Part shown: positions 50,187-58,887 of the stretch, one piece after another | How the letters are laid out: each line of letters starts with the position of its first letter | Position numbering within the stretch: the stretch's first letter is position 1 | Assembly: GCF_000367365.1 (NCBI RefSeq) | Contig: NZ_BARF01000102.1 | Span: 1-64,000 of the forward strand | Origin: Streptomyces prunicolor NBRC 13075 | Lineage (GTDB): Bacteria > Actinomycetota > Actinomycetes > Streptomycetales > Streptomycetaceae | DNA: 64,000 bases | Direction: 5' to 3' | Made by a program: the position numbers and the translations under genes | The notes under the pieces: model-generated | Seen by the model: only the letters and a program-made list of their open reading frames with translations | What the model was told of the DNA's origin: nothing | Database searches by the model: none

Positions 50187-51656
50187 ATGACGACATCACC
50201 CCGGACGGAACCGGATTCCGCCCCCGCTCCAACTCCTGCCACCAGTAAAGACCCTGGCACTGACAATCGCCGTGGGCCGATGCTCGCCGTGCTGCTCGCG
50301 GCCCTGTTCATGGCGCTGCTCGACGTGTTCATCGTGAACGTCGCCGCCCCCACCATCGGCACCGAACTCCACGCGTCCGGCGCCGACTTGCAGCTCGTGA
50401 TCGCCGGATACACCATCACGTACTCGGTGCTGCTGATCACCGGCGCCCGGCTCGGCGACCGGCTCGGTCACGCCCGGGTCCACCTCGCCGGGCTCGCCCT
50501 GTTCACCGCCGCCTCGCTCGCCTGCGGGCTGGCCCAGGGCTCGACCGAGCTGATCGTGTTCCGCCTGATCCAGGGCTCCGGCTCGGCGCTGATGATCCCC
50601 CAGGTGCTCAGCCTGATCCAGCGGCACTTCGTCGGCGAGGCCCGGATGCGGGCGCTCGGCGTCTACTCGGCGGTCATCGCCGTCGGCGCCGCGGCCGGAC
50701 AGATCCTGGGCGGTGTCCTCGTCAGCGCTGACCTGTTCGGTACGAGCTGGCGGCCGGTGTTCCTCGTCAACGTGCCCGTGGGCGTCGTACTCCTGTTCCT
50801 CGGCAGGCGCGTGCTGCCGAGGGACGCCGGGGCGGAGCCGGAGCGCGCACGGGCCTTCGACGTGCCGGGTCTTGTGCTGCTCGCCTCGGCCGTCTCGCTG
50901 CTGACGGTGCCGCTGGTGCTGGGGCAGGAGGAGGGCTGGCCGCTGTGGTCGTGGCTGTCGCTGATCGCGTCGGCGGTGCTTTTCGCCGCGTTCTGCGTGT
51001 ACGAGTCCCGGCTCGCCCGGCGCGGTGGAGCTCCGCTGATCGCACCGCGTGTGCTGCGTCACCCGGGCATGGGTCTCGCCGTCTTCCGGATCCTGGCAGT
51101 CATGGCCATCAACGCCGGTTTCCTGTTCGCGCTCACCCTGCACGTCCAGGGCGGCCTCGGCTTCAGCGCGCTGCGCGCCGGTCTCACCTTCGCGCCGACC
51201 GCGGTCGTTTTCGGGGCGGTCGGACTGACCTGGCGGAGGTGGCCGGCGGCCTGGCAGCGGGCGCTGACCCCGCTCGGCTTCGTGATCACGGTGCCGGCCG
51301 TCGTGGGAGTCGGCCTGGCGTTCGAAGGCGGCGACCGCGGCGGGGCCGTACTGTACGTGGCGTACGTCGGCGTGGGGGCCGGGCTCGCGCTCGCCTTCAG
51401 TCCGACGCTGACCCGGGCCCTGGCGACCGTGCGGCCCGAGGACGCGGCGGACGCCAGCGGGCTGCTGTCCACGGTCGCGCAGCTGGGTCAGCTGATCGGG
51501 GTCGCGGTTTTCGGCACACTGTTCTTGAACCGGCTTGAGTCACTTGGGGCCCCGGGGGCGTATACCTCTGCGAAGGCGCTTTTGGCGTGCGTGTTCGCGC
51601 TGGCGGGGACGGCCGCGGTGGGTGCCGTGTCCGGACTGGTACTGAGGCGTCGCTGA
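50187..51656 (+). CDS. MFS transporter, DHA2-type (14-helix) exporter
   Basis: The 489-residue protein has about 14 hydrophobic helices. Family motifs are AALFMALLDVFIVNVAAPTIG (helix 1), LITGARLGDRLGHARV (loop 2-3) and FRLIQGSGSALMIPQVLSLI (helix 4, with the QG-G-A-xP antiporter pattern). DHA2 members expel drugs or antibiotics with protons. It is divergent from the XRE regulator, a frequent arrangement for inducible efflux. No ribosome site is evident before the ATG at 50187. Confidence 0.92.
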   Translation: MTTSPRTEPDSAPAPTPATSKDPGTDNRRGPMLAVLLAALFMALLDVFIVNVAAPTIGTELHASGADLQLVIAGYTITYSVLLITGARLGDRLGHARVHLAGLALFTAASLACGLAQGSTELIVFRLIQGSGSALMIPQVLSLIQRHFVGEARMRALGVYSAVIAVGAAAGQILGGVLVSADLFGTSWRPVFLVNVPVGVVLLFLGRRVLPRDAGAEPERARAFDVPGLVLLASAVSLLTVPLVLGQEEGWPLWSWLSLIASAVLFAAFCVYESRLARRGGAPLIAPRVLRHPGMGLAVFRILAVMAINAGFLFALTLHVQGGLGFSALRAGLTFAPTAVVFGAVGLTWRRWPAAWQRALTPLGFVITVPAVVGVGLAFEGGDRGGAVLYVAYVGVGAGLALAFSPTLTRALATVRPEDAADASGLLSTVAQLGQLIGVAVFGTLFLNRLESLGAPGAYTSAKALLACVFALAGTAAVGAVSGLVLRRR

Positions 51657-51725
51657 CCGTATTGGTCCGGCCGTGGCAGAATCAAACGGCCGGAAGGGGG
51701 CGCGGCCCGACGGGAGGGAGTAGCG

Positions 51726-51899
51726 ATGCCTGCGAGCATCATCGAGGAGGTCGACCACCTCTTCGATGCGGCGTTGATACGGGATACGATCACCCGCCTG
51801 AGCTGCCCTTCCTGCGGTTCCGCCCACGTGGCCCAAGTCCTTGGTGACAACGGCGGAGTTTCCTACGTGTGCACGGCCTGCGGCCACAGCTGGAGCTGA
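51726..51899 (+). CDS. 57-residue zinc-ribbon-like protein
   Basis: The protein begins MPASIIEEVDHLFDAAL and carries two cysteine pairs, LSCPSCGSAH and VCTACGHSW, with about 17 residues between, the spacing of a small zinc ribbon. GGAGGGAG about 6 bases before the ATG makes it a convincing gene. It lies 3 bp before the next small cysteine-rich gene, so the two form a pair. Function is unknown. Confidence 0.78.
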   Translation: MPASIIEEVDHLFDAALIRDTITRLSCPSCGSAHVAQVLGDNGGVSYVCTACGHSWS

Positions 51900-51902
51900 T
51901 CG

Positions 51903-52136
51903 ATGGGTGCACACAGGCGAAAGTGCGACTGGTGCGGCAGTGGGACGCCGATCGTCCGTGACATGGAACCGGTGAATCCCGACTACCAGTACTGGTGCGA
52001 GGAGTGCGCGCGGGCGCTGATCATAAAAGGCGATCCGATCGAGACGTACCGCGAGCTCGAGGGTGAGCCGATCTACGGTCGACTCCTGGAAGAGCACTGC
52101 ACTTTGAAACGGTTCTATTCGTTCGTCACCGCTTGA
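51903..52136 (+). CDS. 77-residue protein with two CxxC pairs
   Basis: The protein begins MGAHRRKCDWCGSGTPI and continues QYWCEECARALI, giving two CxxC pairs for one metal ion. The C-terminal half is helical and charged (YGRLLEEHCTLKRFYSF). It follows the zinc-ribbon gene by 3 bp and precedes the second tRNA-Ala. The family is found in Streptomyces as far as I recall, without a known role. Confidence 0.75.
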   Translation: MGAHRRKCDWCGSGTPIVRDMEPVNPDYQYWCEECARALIIKGDPIETYRELEGEPIYGRLLEEHCTLKRFYSFVTA

Positions 52137-52269
52137 CCGAGGCCGGGACCCCGCGAGGAGGTCCCGGCGATCACGGTCACCGTCACGCCGACGGAAACGA
52201 TTTGGTGGTGCACCGGGTCCACCGGTAATGTTGGCGTCGCCACCGGGGAGACCCGGTAGCACCCTGCGC

Positions 52270-52342
52270 GGGGCTATAGCTCAGTTGGTAGAGCGCCTGC
52301 ATGGCATGCAGGAGGTCAGGAGTTCAATTCTCCTTAGCTCCA
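52270..52342 (+). tRNA. tRNA-Ala (GGC), second copy
   Basis: This copy is identical over all 73 bases to the tRNA at 49083-49155, with anticodon GGC and no encoded CCA. The flanks differ upstream, and only CAGA is shared downstream. It is closed by its own terminator. Confidence 0.96.
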
Positions 52343-52350
52343 CAGAAGTC

Positions 52351-52388
52351 GAAGGCGGGTCATCCGAGAGGATGACCCGCCTTCGGTG
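52351..52388 (+). terminator. Terminator after the second tRNA-Ala
   Basis: GAAGGCGGGTCATCC and GGATGACCCGCCTTC form a perfect 15-bp stem with a GAGA tetraloop. Confidence 0.85.
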
Positions 52389-52416
52389 TGTTCAGGGGCA
52401 GTTGATGCCGTTCATG

Positions 52417-52461
52417 GAGCAGCGGGCCGCCCTCTTCTTAAGAAGGGGCGGCCCGCTGCTC
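52417..52461. terminator. Nearly perfect 45-bp palindrome at the end of the NuoF-like gene
   Basis: GAGCAGCGGGCCGCCC pairs with GGGCGGCCCGCTGCTC over 16 bp. The centre CTTCTTAAGAAG is itself symmetrical. It begins 6 bases beyond the stop of the minus-strand gene and should end that transcript very efficiently. Confidence 0.8.
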
Positions 52462-52467
52462 GTGTGC

Positions 52468-54081
52468 TCAGCGGCCCAGAGCCCGTCGGCCGCGGCCCTG
52501 GGAGAGGACCGGCAGGTTGCGGGACGGGCCCTTGTCCCGCGCCGTCTCCTCCTCCAGGCGCAGGGCGAGCGCCGGGCAACGGCGCACCGCGCGGAGCGCC
52601 TTCGCCTCTGCGTACCGCGGCACCTGGGCCTGCGCGACGGTGGGGAAGCCGTCGGCGCCGAGTTCGAAGACCTCCGGGAGGATGTCCGCGCACAGACCGT
52701 GGCCCCGGCACAGTGTCCAGTCGACGTAGATCTTCTGACGGCTGGGACCGCTCTCCTCGGCCTCCGCGCCACTCGTGATGCCCGCAGGGAGCTGGCCGGC
52801 CTCGAAGAGCGGCAGAACGCCCTCCACGGGCCTTCCGCAGCCGTTTCCGAGGACGTGGGCGGCGAGGTCGTCCGTGAACGCCTTGATGGTCGACTCCAGG
52901 AACATCGCGGAGCCGTCCGGGTGGGAGCACGCGCCGCGTCGCTTCACGGCCTTGGCGACCTGCTTGAGCGCCTCCAGGGCGGCCGGGCCGCCGCCGTTGA
53001 GGATGTCCTCCATGCCGCGCGCGGCGGCGGGCAGACCGAGGTAGCAGGGACCGCACTGTCCCGCGCTCTCGTCGGCCAGCCACTGGGCCACGCGCAGTGA
53101 CTCGCCCAGCGGGCAGGTCTCCTGGGTGATCGGCATGATGGCGCCCGCGCCGAGCGCACCGCCCACCGCGTCCAGGGAGTTGCGGGAGACGATCGCCTCG
53201 TTGACCGTCGCCGCGTCGATCCACTTGCCGTGGTAACCGCCCGTCAGCACACCCTGGGGGACCGGCGGGGCACCGGCCAACTGCAGGACGTAGCGCAGCG
53301 GTACACCTGTCGGGACCTCGATCACCATGGGGCGGGCGACCGCCCCGGAGACCGTGAGCATGACGGTGCCGGGCTCGTCGTAGAGGCCGGTGTTGCCGTA
53401 GCGCTCGGGGCCGATGCGGGCGGCGATGGCGAGTTGGGCGAAGGTCTCGGCGTTGGAGAGCAGGGTGGGGGCGCCGCCGACGCCGTTCTGGGAGGCGCTG
53501 ACCTTGCGGCCGGGCGGGATCGCCGGGCCGCCGTCGATCGAGCGGATCAGCGACGCGGCGGCGCCGGTGACCATGCGGATCGGGTTGCGCTGGACGAACG
53601 CCTTCAGTGCCGAGCGGCGGGTGTTGCTCAGGCCGCGCTCGGAGAGCGCGGCCTCCATGGAGCGCTGCGTCGACTCACGGGTGACCCCCACCACGAGCGT
53701 GCGGGCACCCAGAGCTTCGGCGACCAGGAGGGCGCCGTCCAGGATGAGGTGCGGGGCACGGTTGATGAGCACCGTGTCCTTGCGGCAGGCCGGCTCGTCC
53801 TCGCTGCCGTTGACGACGACGACCGGTCGTACGCCGCGCTTGATCGCCGCCTCGGCGACCGACCGCAGCTTCTTGTGGAAGGGGAAGCCCGCGCCGCCGC
53901 GGCCCTTCAGGTTGATGGCCTCGGAGAGCTTCGCGAGCTGCTCCCCGCCCATCGGTTCGAGTGGCCCGTGCACCTTCAGGTGCATGGGCAGGTCGAGTCT
54001 CTCGACAAGGTCGAAGCCAGACGTGAGCTGCGGAAGGCCGACCACGCGGACTTCTGGGACGTCGGGCAGGGCCTCGTTCAC
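52468..54081 (-). CDS. NuoF-like flavoprotein fused to a ferredoxin domain
   Basis: The 537-residue protein has the NuoF FMN/NADH-binding fold: LKGRGGAGFPFHKKL near residue 60, VVVNGSEDEPACRKD near 90 and a SLBB-like region near 250-290. The 4Fe-4S ligands are Cys343 and Cys346 in SAGQCGPC, with a further cysteine near 384. The last 90 residues are a small ferredoxin, WTLCRGHGLC then RRCPALAL, the pattern of 3Fe-4S or 4Fe-4S P450-type ferredoxins. It overlaps the ferric-reductase-like gene by 4 bp. NADH to ferredoxin to a membrane haem protein is the inferred path. The full complex I operon is absent. Confidence 0.85.
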   Translation of the reverse strand: MNEALPDVPEVRVVGLPQLTSGFDLVERLDLPMHLKVHGPLEPMGGEQLAKLSEAINLKGRGGAGFPFHKKLRSVAEAAIKRGVRPVVVVNGSEDEPACRKDTVLINRAPHLILDGALLVAEALGARTLVVGVTRESTQRSMEAALSERGLSNTRRSALKAFVQRNPIRMVTGAAASLIRSIDGGPAIPPGRKVSASQNGVGGAPTLLSNAETFAQLAIAARIGPERYGNTGLYDEPGTVMLTVSGAVARPMVIEVPTGVPLRYVLQLAGAPPVPQGVLTGGYHGKWIDAATVNEAIVSRNSLDAVGGALGAGAIMPITQETCPLGESLRVAQWLADESAGQCGPCYLGLPAAARGMEDILNGGGPAALEALKQVAKAVKRRGACSHPDGSAMFLESTIKAFTDDLAAHVLGNGCGRPVEGVLPLFEAGQLPAGITSGAEAEESGPSRQKIYVDWTLCRGHGLCADILPEVFELGADGFPTVAQAQVPRYAEAKALRAVRRCPALALRLEEETARDKGPSRNLPVLSQGRGRRALGR

Positions 54082-55400
54082 CTATAGCCTCCGGAAGGCG
54101 TGTTCCAAGGTTCGCCCGAGCCGCCCTGCGCGTCGAAGTCGTACGAAGCGTTGGGCGTTTGATCAGTGGCGGGACCGCTGTTGTACGTGTCATTGGGGTT
54201 GTACGTACCGGAGGCACCGTTCGACTCACCGGTGTCGTACACGTATCCCTCGCCGTACCCGCCCGTGTTCGCGTTGTTGTTGTACGTCGGGATGTTGTTG
54301 TACCCGGTGTCCTGGAGCGGGTCGTACGCCGACGCGGGCGCCTCGCCGACCGGCGGGGGCGAGGGGACCGGCCAGCTGCCGGAGGTGCTGCCGCCGTTGT
54401 CCGCGCGGGGGGCCGCCTGCGTGTTCTGCATGTCCATCGGCATGTTCATGCGCGAGGTCTGGTCGGTGACGAACGGCATCTGACCGGTGGACGGGTCGGC
54501 GGTGCGGTAGGCGGCGGCGAAATCGTTCTTGGCCGCCTCCGGGGTCATCGACCTCGTCTCGTACATGGCGTTGGAGTCCACGCGCGGGATCGACCCGGTC
54601 TCGGTGAACGAGGGCTGCGCCGGCCGCCGGCTCTCGCGCTTCTCGAAGCCCGGCAGCGACGACTCGCCCACGCGACCGCGGCTCGCGTCGAGTTCGTCGA
54701 GACCCGGCCGCTCCTCGTTGCCCAGGAGCCTGGCGACCTTGTCGGCGAACTTGCGCTTGAACGGGCGGGGCGCCGAGCGCAGGGCCAGGGCGGCGGCGAC
54801 CCCGACCAGGCACAGCTCGTACGAGATCATGAAGAACGGCTTCGCCGCGCGGCCCGCGAACAGGCCGTGGATCAGCGCCGCGCACCAGGCCGGGTAGGCC
54901 AGCATGTGCATCGCGCGCCAGCGGGCGGCGACCGGCGCGGGGGACGCGAACTGGTTGCGCAGGGCGCCGGTGATGCCCACGAAGATCATCAGCAGGCCGC
55001 CGAGGGAGCCGAGGCCGATCAGCCCGGCGCTGCCCTTCACACCGAGGCTGAACGGGATCAGCGCGGCGATCAGGACGGTGTGGTCGAGCGCCAGCTTGAC
55101 CGTGATGTGGATCACGAGGAACGCGATCGAGCCGACGGCGGTCACCCGGTGGATGCCCTGCGCCACGATCCGCTGGCGGATGTTGAGGATGACCCGGTCC
55201 TGGGCGACGAGCCCCCAGATCACCGAGCAGGAGAGGGAGACGAGCGAGAGAACGCCCGCACCGAAGTTGAGGAAGTCCTGTACCTGGCTGCCTCCGGCCA
55301 GCACGAACACGGGTATGAAGATCAGGACGACGAGGCTCACCACGCCATAGGCCGAGCGGCCCGGCTTGGGGAGCGAACTGGTACTACGACGAGGGTTCAT
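54078..55400 (-). CDS. Ferric-reductase-like membrane protein with long polar tail
   Basis: The 440-residue protein has about six membrane helices in residues 15-215. Two histidine pairs fit bis-haem ligation: GIHRVTAVGSIAFLVIH and RAMHMLAYPAWCAALIH, each about 13-14 residues apart, as in ferric reductases and NADPH-oxidase-type cytochromes. There is no FAD/NAD domain, which the NuoF-like partner could supply. The C-terminal half is polar, rich in Asn, Tyr, Gly and Pro, and presumably unfolded. It is first in a two-gene operon, with a 4-bp overlap with the next gene. An acceptor is unknown. Confidence 0.85.
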   Translation of the reverse strand: MNPRRSTSSLPKPGRSAYGVVSLVVLIFIPVFVLAGGSQVQDFLNFGAGVLSLVSLSCSVIWGLVAQDRVILNIRQRIVAQGIHRVTAVGSIAFLVIHITVKLALDHTVLIAALIPFSLGVKGSAGLIGLGSLGGLLMIFVGITGALRNQFASPAPVAARWRAMHMLAYPAWCAALIHGLFAGRAAKPFFMISYELCLVGVAAALALRSAPRPFKRKFADKVARLLGNEERPGLDELDASRGRVGESSLPGFEKRESRRPAQPSFTETGSIPRVDSNAMYETRSMTPEAAKNDFAAAYRTADPSTGQMPFVTDQTSRMNMPMDMQNTQAAPRADNGGSTSGSWPVPSPPPVGEAPASAYDPLQDTGYNNIPTYNNNANTGGYGEGYVYDTGESNGASGTYNPNDTYNSGPATDQTPNASYDFDAQGGSGEPWNTPSGGYR

Positions 55401-55651
55401 GGGGGCAACTCCGAGCAGTATCGGGAAAGCGGTCCCGCTGCCGAACTCTAAGTGGCTCCATACCGGTGGGTACGAGGTTTGAGTTATTGCGTTGTTATCA
55501 AACGACTATGCGCTTGCTGTCATGTCCTGTAGTGGGTGGTACGCGAAGGTAATCCTCGAACTGGGGTCGGTCCACGCCGCTGTGGACAGGGTGCCAAGGG
55601 TGATACGGAAGCGCGTCGCGTTGTGCTCAAGGGCTGCGGTACCCTCATGCC
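55401..55651. other. Divergent regulatory region before leuS
   Basis: This stretch holds no gene that I can support. It contains the promoter of the ferric-reductase-like gene, an AT-rich patch with GTTTGA/TCAAAC half-sites at 55477-55482 and 55498-55503, and the promoter of the leuS leader. A TACCCT hexamer at 55640-55645 ends 6 bases before the leader-peptide ATG. Confidence 0.5.
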
Positions 55652-55690
55652 ATGCGTGCTGTACGCCTTCTGCTTAGCGAGCCGCGCTGA
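55652..55690 (+). CDS. Leucine-codon leader peptide of leuS
   Basis: The 12-residue frame reads M-R-A-V-R-L-L-L-S-E-P-R and stops with TGA. It contains three consecutive leucine codons, CTT CTG CTT. CTT is a rare leucine codon in such GC-rich genomes, which would sharpen stalling. No ribosome site is present, and a -10-like TACCCT 6 bases upstream suggests a leaderless start. A hairpin and a terminator follow, the layout of an amino-acid attenuator. Confidence 0.7.
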   Translation: MRAVRLLLSEPR

Positions 55691-55696
55691 TCAGTC

Positions 55697-55762
55697 CCGA
55701 CCACCGGCGAACGGTGAGGTCGGAATCGGCGCGGCGTCCCCTCCTGTGCGAGGGGATTTTTC
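55697..55762 (+). promoter_or_regulatory. Attenuator of leuS: pause hairpin and terminator
   Basis: CCGACC-ACCG pairs with CGGT-GGTCGG at 55697-55723. Next comes CCCCTC(6)GAGGGG at 55738-55755, followed by ATTTTTC, a clear intrinsic terminator. The sequence GCCGCGC at 55681-55687, inside the leader peptide, can also pair with GCGCGGC at 55729-55735, which offers a competing structure governed by ribosome position. Leucyl-tRNA shortage would stall the ribosome on the Leu codons and change the fold. Confidence 0.65.
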
Positions 55763-55844
55763 ATTTGCTGGATGTCACATGGTGGATGTCACAGCCTGAA
55801 AGTCGCAGCCGCCGGCAGAGACGATCGATGGAGCTTTGAGGATC

Positions 55845-58724
55845 ATGAGCGAGACGAACCCCGCTGCCGCCGCCGAGGTGGTCGCCCCGCACCGCTACAC
55901 GGCCGCCATGGCCGCGGACATCGAGGCACGCTGGCAGGACTTCTGGGAAGCCCAGGGCACCTACGAGGCGCCGAACCCGACCGGTGACCTGGCCGGCGAC
56001 CCCGAACTGGCGGCCCGCCCCAAGAAGTTCATCATGGACATGTTCCCGTACCCCTCCGGTACGGGCCTGCACGTCGGCCACCCCCTGGGCTACATCGCCA
56101 CCGATGTCTTCGCCCGGTACCAGCGGATGACCGGCCACAACGTGCTGCACACCCTGGGCTTCGACGCCTTCGGCCTGCCCGCCGAGCAGTACGCCGTGCA
56201 GACCGGCACGCACCCGCGCGTGTCCACCGAGGCCAACATCGCGAACATGACGTCCCAGCTGCGCGCGCTGGGCCTGGGCCACGACAAGCGCCGGTCGTTC
56301 GCCACGATCGACCCCGAGTACTACAAGTGGACCCAGTGGATCTTCGTCCAGATCTTCAACTCCTGGTACGACGACGAGGCCGACAGGGCCCGCCCGATCG
56401 CCGAGCTGATCGCCCAGTTCGAGACCGGTGAGCGAGCCGTACCGGGGCACACGCGCGCGTGGCCCGAGCTGAGCGCCACCGAACGTGCCGACGTCCTGGG
56501 CGAGTTCCGCCTGGCGTACGCCTCCGACGCGCCGGTCAACTGGTGCCCCGGCCTGGGCACCGTCCTGGCCAACGAGGAGGTCACCGCCGACGGCCGCTCC
56601 GAGCGCGGCAACTTCCCCGTCTTCAAGGCCAAGCTGCGCCAGTGGAACATGCGCATCACGGCCTACGCCGACCGGCTGCTGGGCGACCTGGACGGGCTGG
56701 ACTGGCCCGAGGCCATCAAACTGCAGCAGCGCAACTGGATCGGCCGTTCCGAGGGTGCCCGCGTCGACTTCCCCGTGGACGGCGAGAACATCACCGTCTT
56801 CACCACCCGCCCCGACACCCTGTTCGGCGCGACCTACATGGTGCTGGCGCCCGAGCACCCGCTGGTCGACAAGTTCACGCCGGCCGCCTGGCCCGAGGGC
56901 ACGCACGACGTGTGGACCGGGGGGCACGCCACCCCGGCGGAGGCCGTCGCCGCGTACCGCGCGCAGGCCGGCACCAAGTCCGACATCGAGCGGCAGGCCG
57001 AGGCCAAGGACAAGACCGGTGTCTTCACCGGCGTGTTCGCGACCAACCCGGTCAACGGCGAGCGGCTGCCCGTCTTCATCGCCGACTACGTACTGATGGG
57101 TTACGGCACCGGCGCGATCATGGCCGTCCCCTGCGGCGACCAGCGCGACTTCGACTTCGCGCGCGCCTTCGAGCTGCCGATCCACTGCATCGTCGAGCCC
57201 ACCGACGGCCGCGGCACCGACACGTCGACATGGGAGAACGCCTTCGGGTCGTACGACGCGAAGATCATCAACTCCTCGAACGGCGACATCTCCCTGGACG
57301 GCCTGCCCGTCGCCGAGGCCAAGGCCCGCATCACGGAGTGGCTGGCCCGCAAGGGCATCGGCGAGGGCACCGTCAACTTCCGCCTGCGCGACTGGCTGTT
57401 CAGCCGCCAGCGCTACTGGGGCGAGCCCTTCCCGATCGTCTACGACGAGGACGGCATCGCGCACTCGCTGCCCGAGTCGATGCTGCCCCTGGAGCTGCCG
57501 GAGGTCGAGGACTACTCGCCGCGCACCTTCGACCCGGACGACGCGAACACGTCCCCGGAGACGCCCCTGTCCCGCAACGAGGACTGGGTCGCCGTCACCC
57601 TGGACCTGGGCGACGGCCGCGGCCCCCAGAAGTACCGCCGCGAGACCAACACCATGCCGAACTGGGCGGGTTCCTGCTGGTACGAACTGCGCTACCTGGA
57701 CCCGCACAACGACCAGAAGCTGGTCGACCCGGCCATCGAGCAGTACTGGATGGGCCCCCGCGCGGGCATGCCGCACGGCGGCGTCGACCTGTACGTCGGC
57801 GGCGCCGAACACGCCGTACTGCACCTGCTGTACGCGCGCTTCTGGTCCAAGGTGCTGTTCGACCTGGGGCACATCTCGTCCCCGGAGCCGTTCCACAAGC
57901 TGTTCAACCAGGGCATGATCCAGGCCTACGTCTACCAGGACAGCCGCGGCTTCCCGGTGCCGGCCGCCGAGGTGGAGGAGCGCGACGGCGCCTACTACTA
58001 CCAGGGCGAGAAGGTCTCCCGGCTGCTGGGCAAGATGGGCAAGTCCCTGAAGAACGCGGTCACTCCGGACGAGATCTGCGACGAGTACGGTGCCGACACC
58101 CTGCGCCTGTACGAGATGGCCATGGGCCCGCTGGACGTGTCCAGGCCGTGGGACACGCGCGCGGTGGTGGGCCAGTACCGGCTGCTGCAGCGGCTGTGGC
58201 GCAACGTCGTCGACGAGACGACCGGCGAGGTCACGGTCGTCGACACCGAGCCCGGCGAGGACACCCTGCGTGCCCTGCACAAGGCGATCGACGGGGTGCG
58301 CCAGGACCTGGAGGGCCTGCGGTTCAACACGGCGATCGCCAAGGTCACCGAGCTGAACAACTACCTGACCAAGGCGGGCGGCGCCGTGCCGCGCCCGGTC
58401 GCCGAGTCGCTGGTGCTGCTGATCGCGCCGCTGGCTCCGCACATCGCCGAGGAGCTGTGGCGCAAGCTGGGCCGCACCGACACGGTCGTCCACCAGGACT
58501 TCCCGGTCGCCGACCCGGCGTACGTCGTGGACGAGAGCGTGACCTGCGTCGTGCAGATCAAGGGCAAGGTCAAGGCCCGCCTGGAGGTCCCGCCGACGAT
58601 CTCCGACGCCGAGCTGGAGAAGGTCGCGCTGGCCGACGAGAAGGTCGTCGCCGCGCTGGAGGGCGCGGGCATCCGCAAGGTCATCGTGCGGGCGCCGAAG
58701 CTGGTGAACATCGTTCCGGCGTAG
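55845..58724 (+). CDS. leuS: Leucyl-tRNA synthetase
   Basis: The 959-residue class I synthetase has the HIGH motif as PYPSGTGLHVGHP near residue 72 and the KMSKS motif as GKMGKSLKNAVTP near 730. The editing domain lies between (FTTRPDTLFGATYMVLAPEHP and GYGTGAIMAVPCGDQRDFDFA). It charges tRNA-Leu and edits misactivated amino acids. GAGG 4 bases before the ATG at 55845 fits; a TTG at 55836 is an alternative. An upstream leader peptide and attenuator should couple its expression to leucine charging. Confidence 0.98.
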   Translation: MSETNPAAAAEVVAPHRYTAAMAADIEARWQDFWEAQGTYEAPNPTGDLAGDPELAARPKKFIMDMFPYPSGTGLHVGHPLGYIATDVFARYQRMTGHNVLHTLGFDAFGLPAEQYAVQTGTHPRVSTEANIANMTSQLRALGLGHDKRRSFATIDPEYYKWTQWIFVQIFNSWYDDEADRARPIAELIAQFETGERAVPGHTRAWPELSATERADVLGEFRLAYASDAPVNWCPGLGTVLANEEVTADGRSERGNFPVFKAKLRQWNMRITAYADRLLGDLDGLDWPEAIKLQQRNWIGRSEGARVDFPVDGENITVFTTRPDTLFGATYMVLAPEHPLVDKFTPAAWPEGTHDVWTGGHATPAEAVAAYRAQAGTKSDIERQAEAKDKTGVFTGVFATNPVNGERLPVFIADYVLMGYGTGAIMAVPCGDQRDFDFARAFELPIHCIVEPTDGRGTDTSTWENAFGSYDAKIINSSNGDISLDGLPVAEAKARITEWLARKGIGEGTVNFRLRDWLFSRQRYWGEPFPIVYDEDGIAHSLPESMLPLELPEVEDYSPRTFDPDDANTSPETPLSRNEDWVAVTLDLGDGRGPQKYRRETNTMPNWAGSCWYELRYLDPHNDQKLVDPAIEQYWMGPRAGMPHGGVDLYVGGAEHAVLHLLYARFWSKVLFDLGHISSPEPFHKLFNQGMIQAYVYQDSRGFPVPAAEVEERDGAYYYQGEKVSRLLGKMGKSLKNAVTPDEICDEYGADTLRLYEMAMGPLDVSRPWDTRAVVGQYRLLQRLWRNVVDETTGEVTVVDTEPGEDTLRALHKAIDGVRQDLEGLRFNTAIAKVTELNNYLTKAGGAVPRPVAESLVLLIAPLAPHIAEELWRKLGRTDTVVHQDFPVADPAYVVDESVTCVVQIKGKVKARLEVPPTISDAELEKVALADEKVVAALEGAGIRKVIVRAPKLVNIVPA

Positions 58725-58787
58725 TCGGTAGTTGTTGTCGGCACGGTCTTTTGACGCGCCGGGGCGAGTGTCTCGGGGTAGTCCCCT

Positions 58788-58832
58788 ACGGGCAGGTCCA
58801 GGGTTCCTGTGGAACTCCGGACCTGCCCGTTG
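58788..58832 (+). terminator. Terminator after leuS
   Basis: ACGGGCAGGTCC and GGACCTGCCCGT form a perfect 12-bp stem with a 19-base loop. Confidence 0.7.
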
Positions 58833-58887
58833 CGTTTACCGTTGAAGAGCGGCGCGGCGTGTGCCGCCCGGAGCCGGTGGAGGAGCG

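Noticed and set aside
49083..52342. Integrated plasmid or prophage between tRNA-Ala copies
   Set aside because: No integrase, excisionase, replication or phage gene lies between them; kept only as a duplication or remnant hypothesis.
55401..55844. T-box riboswitch before leuS
   Set aside because: No T-box sequence or antiterminator bulge was found; a leader peptide with leucine codons explains the layout better.
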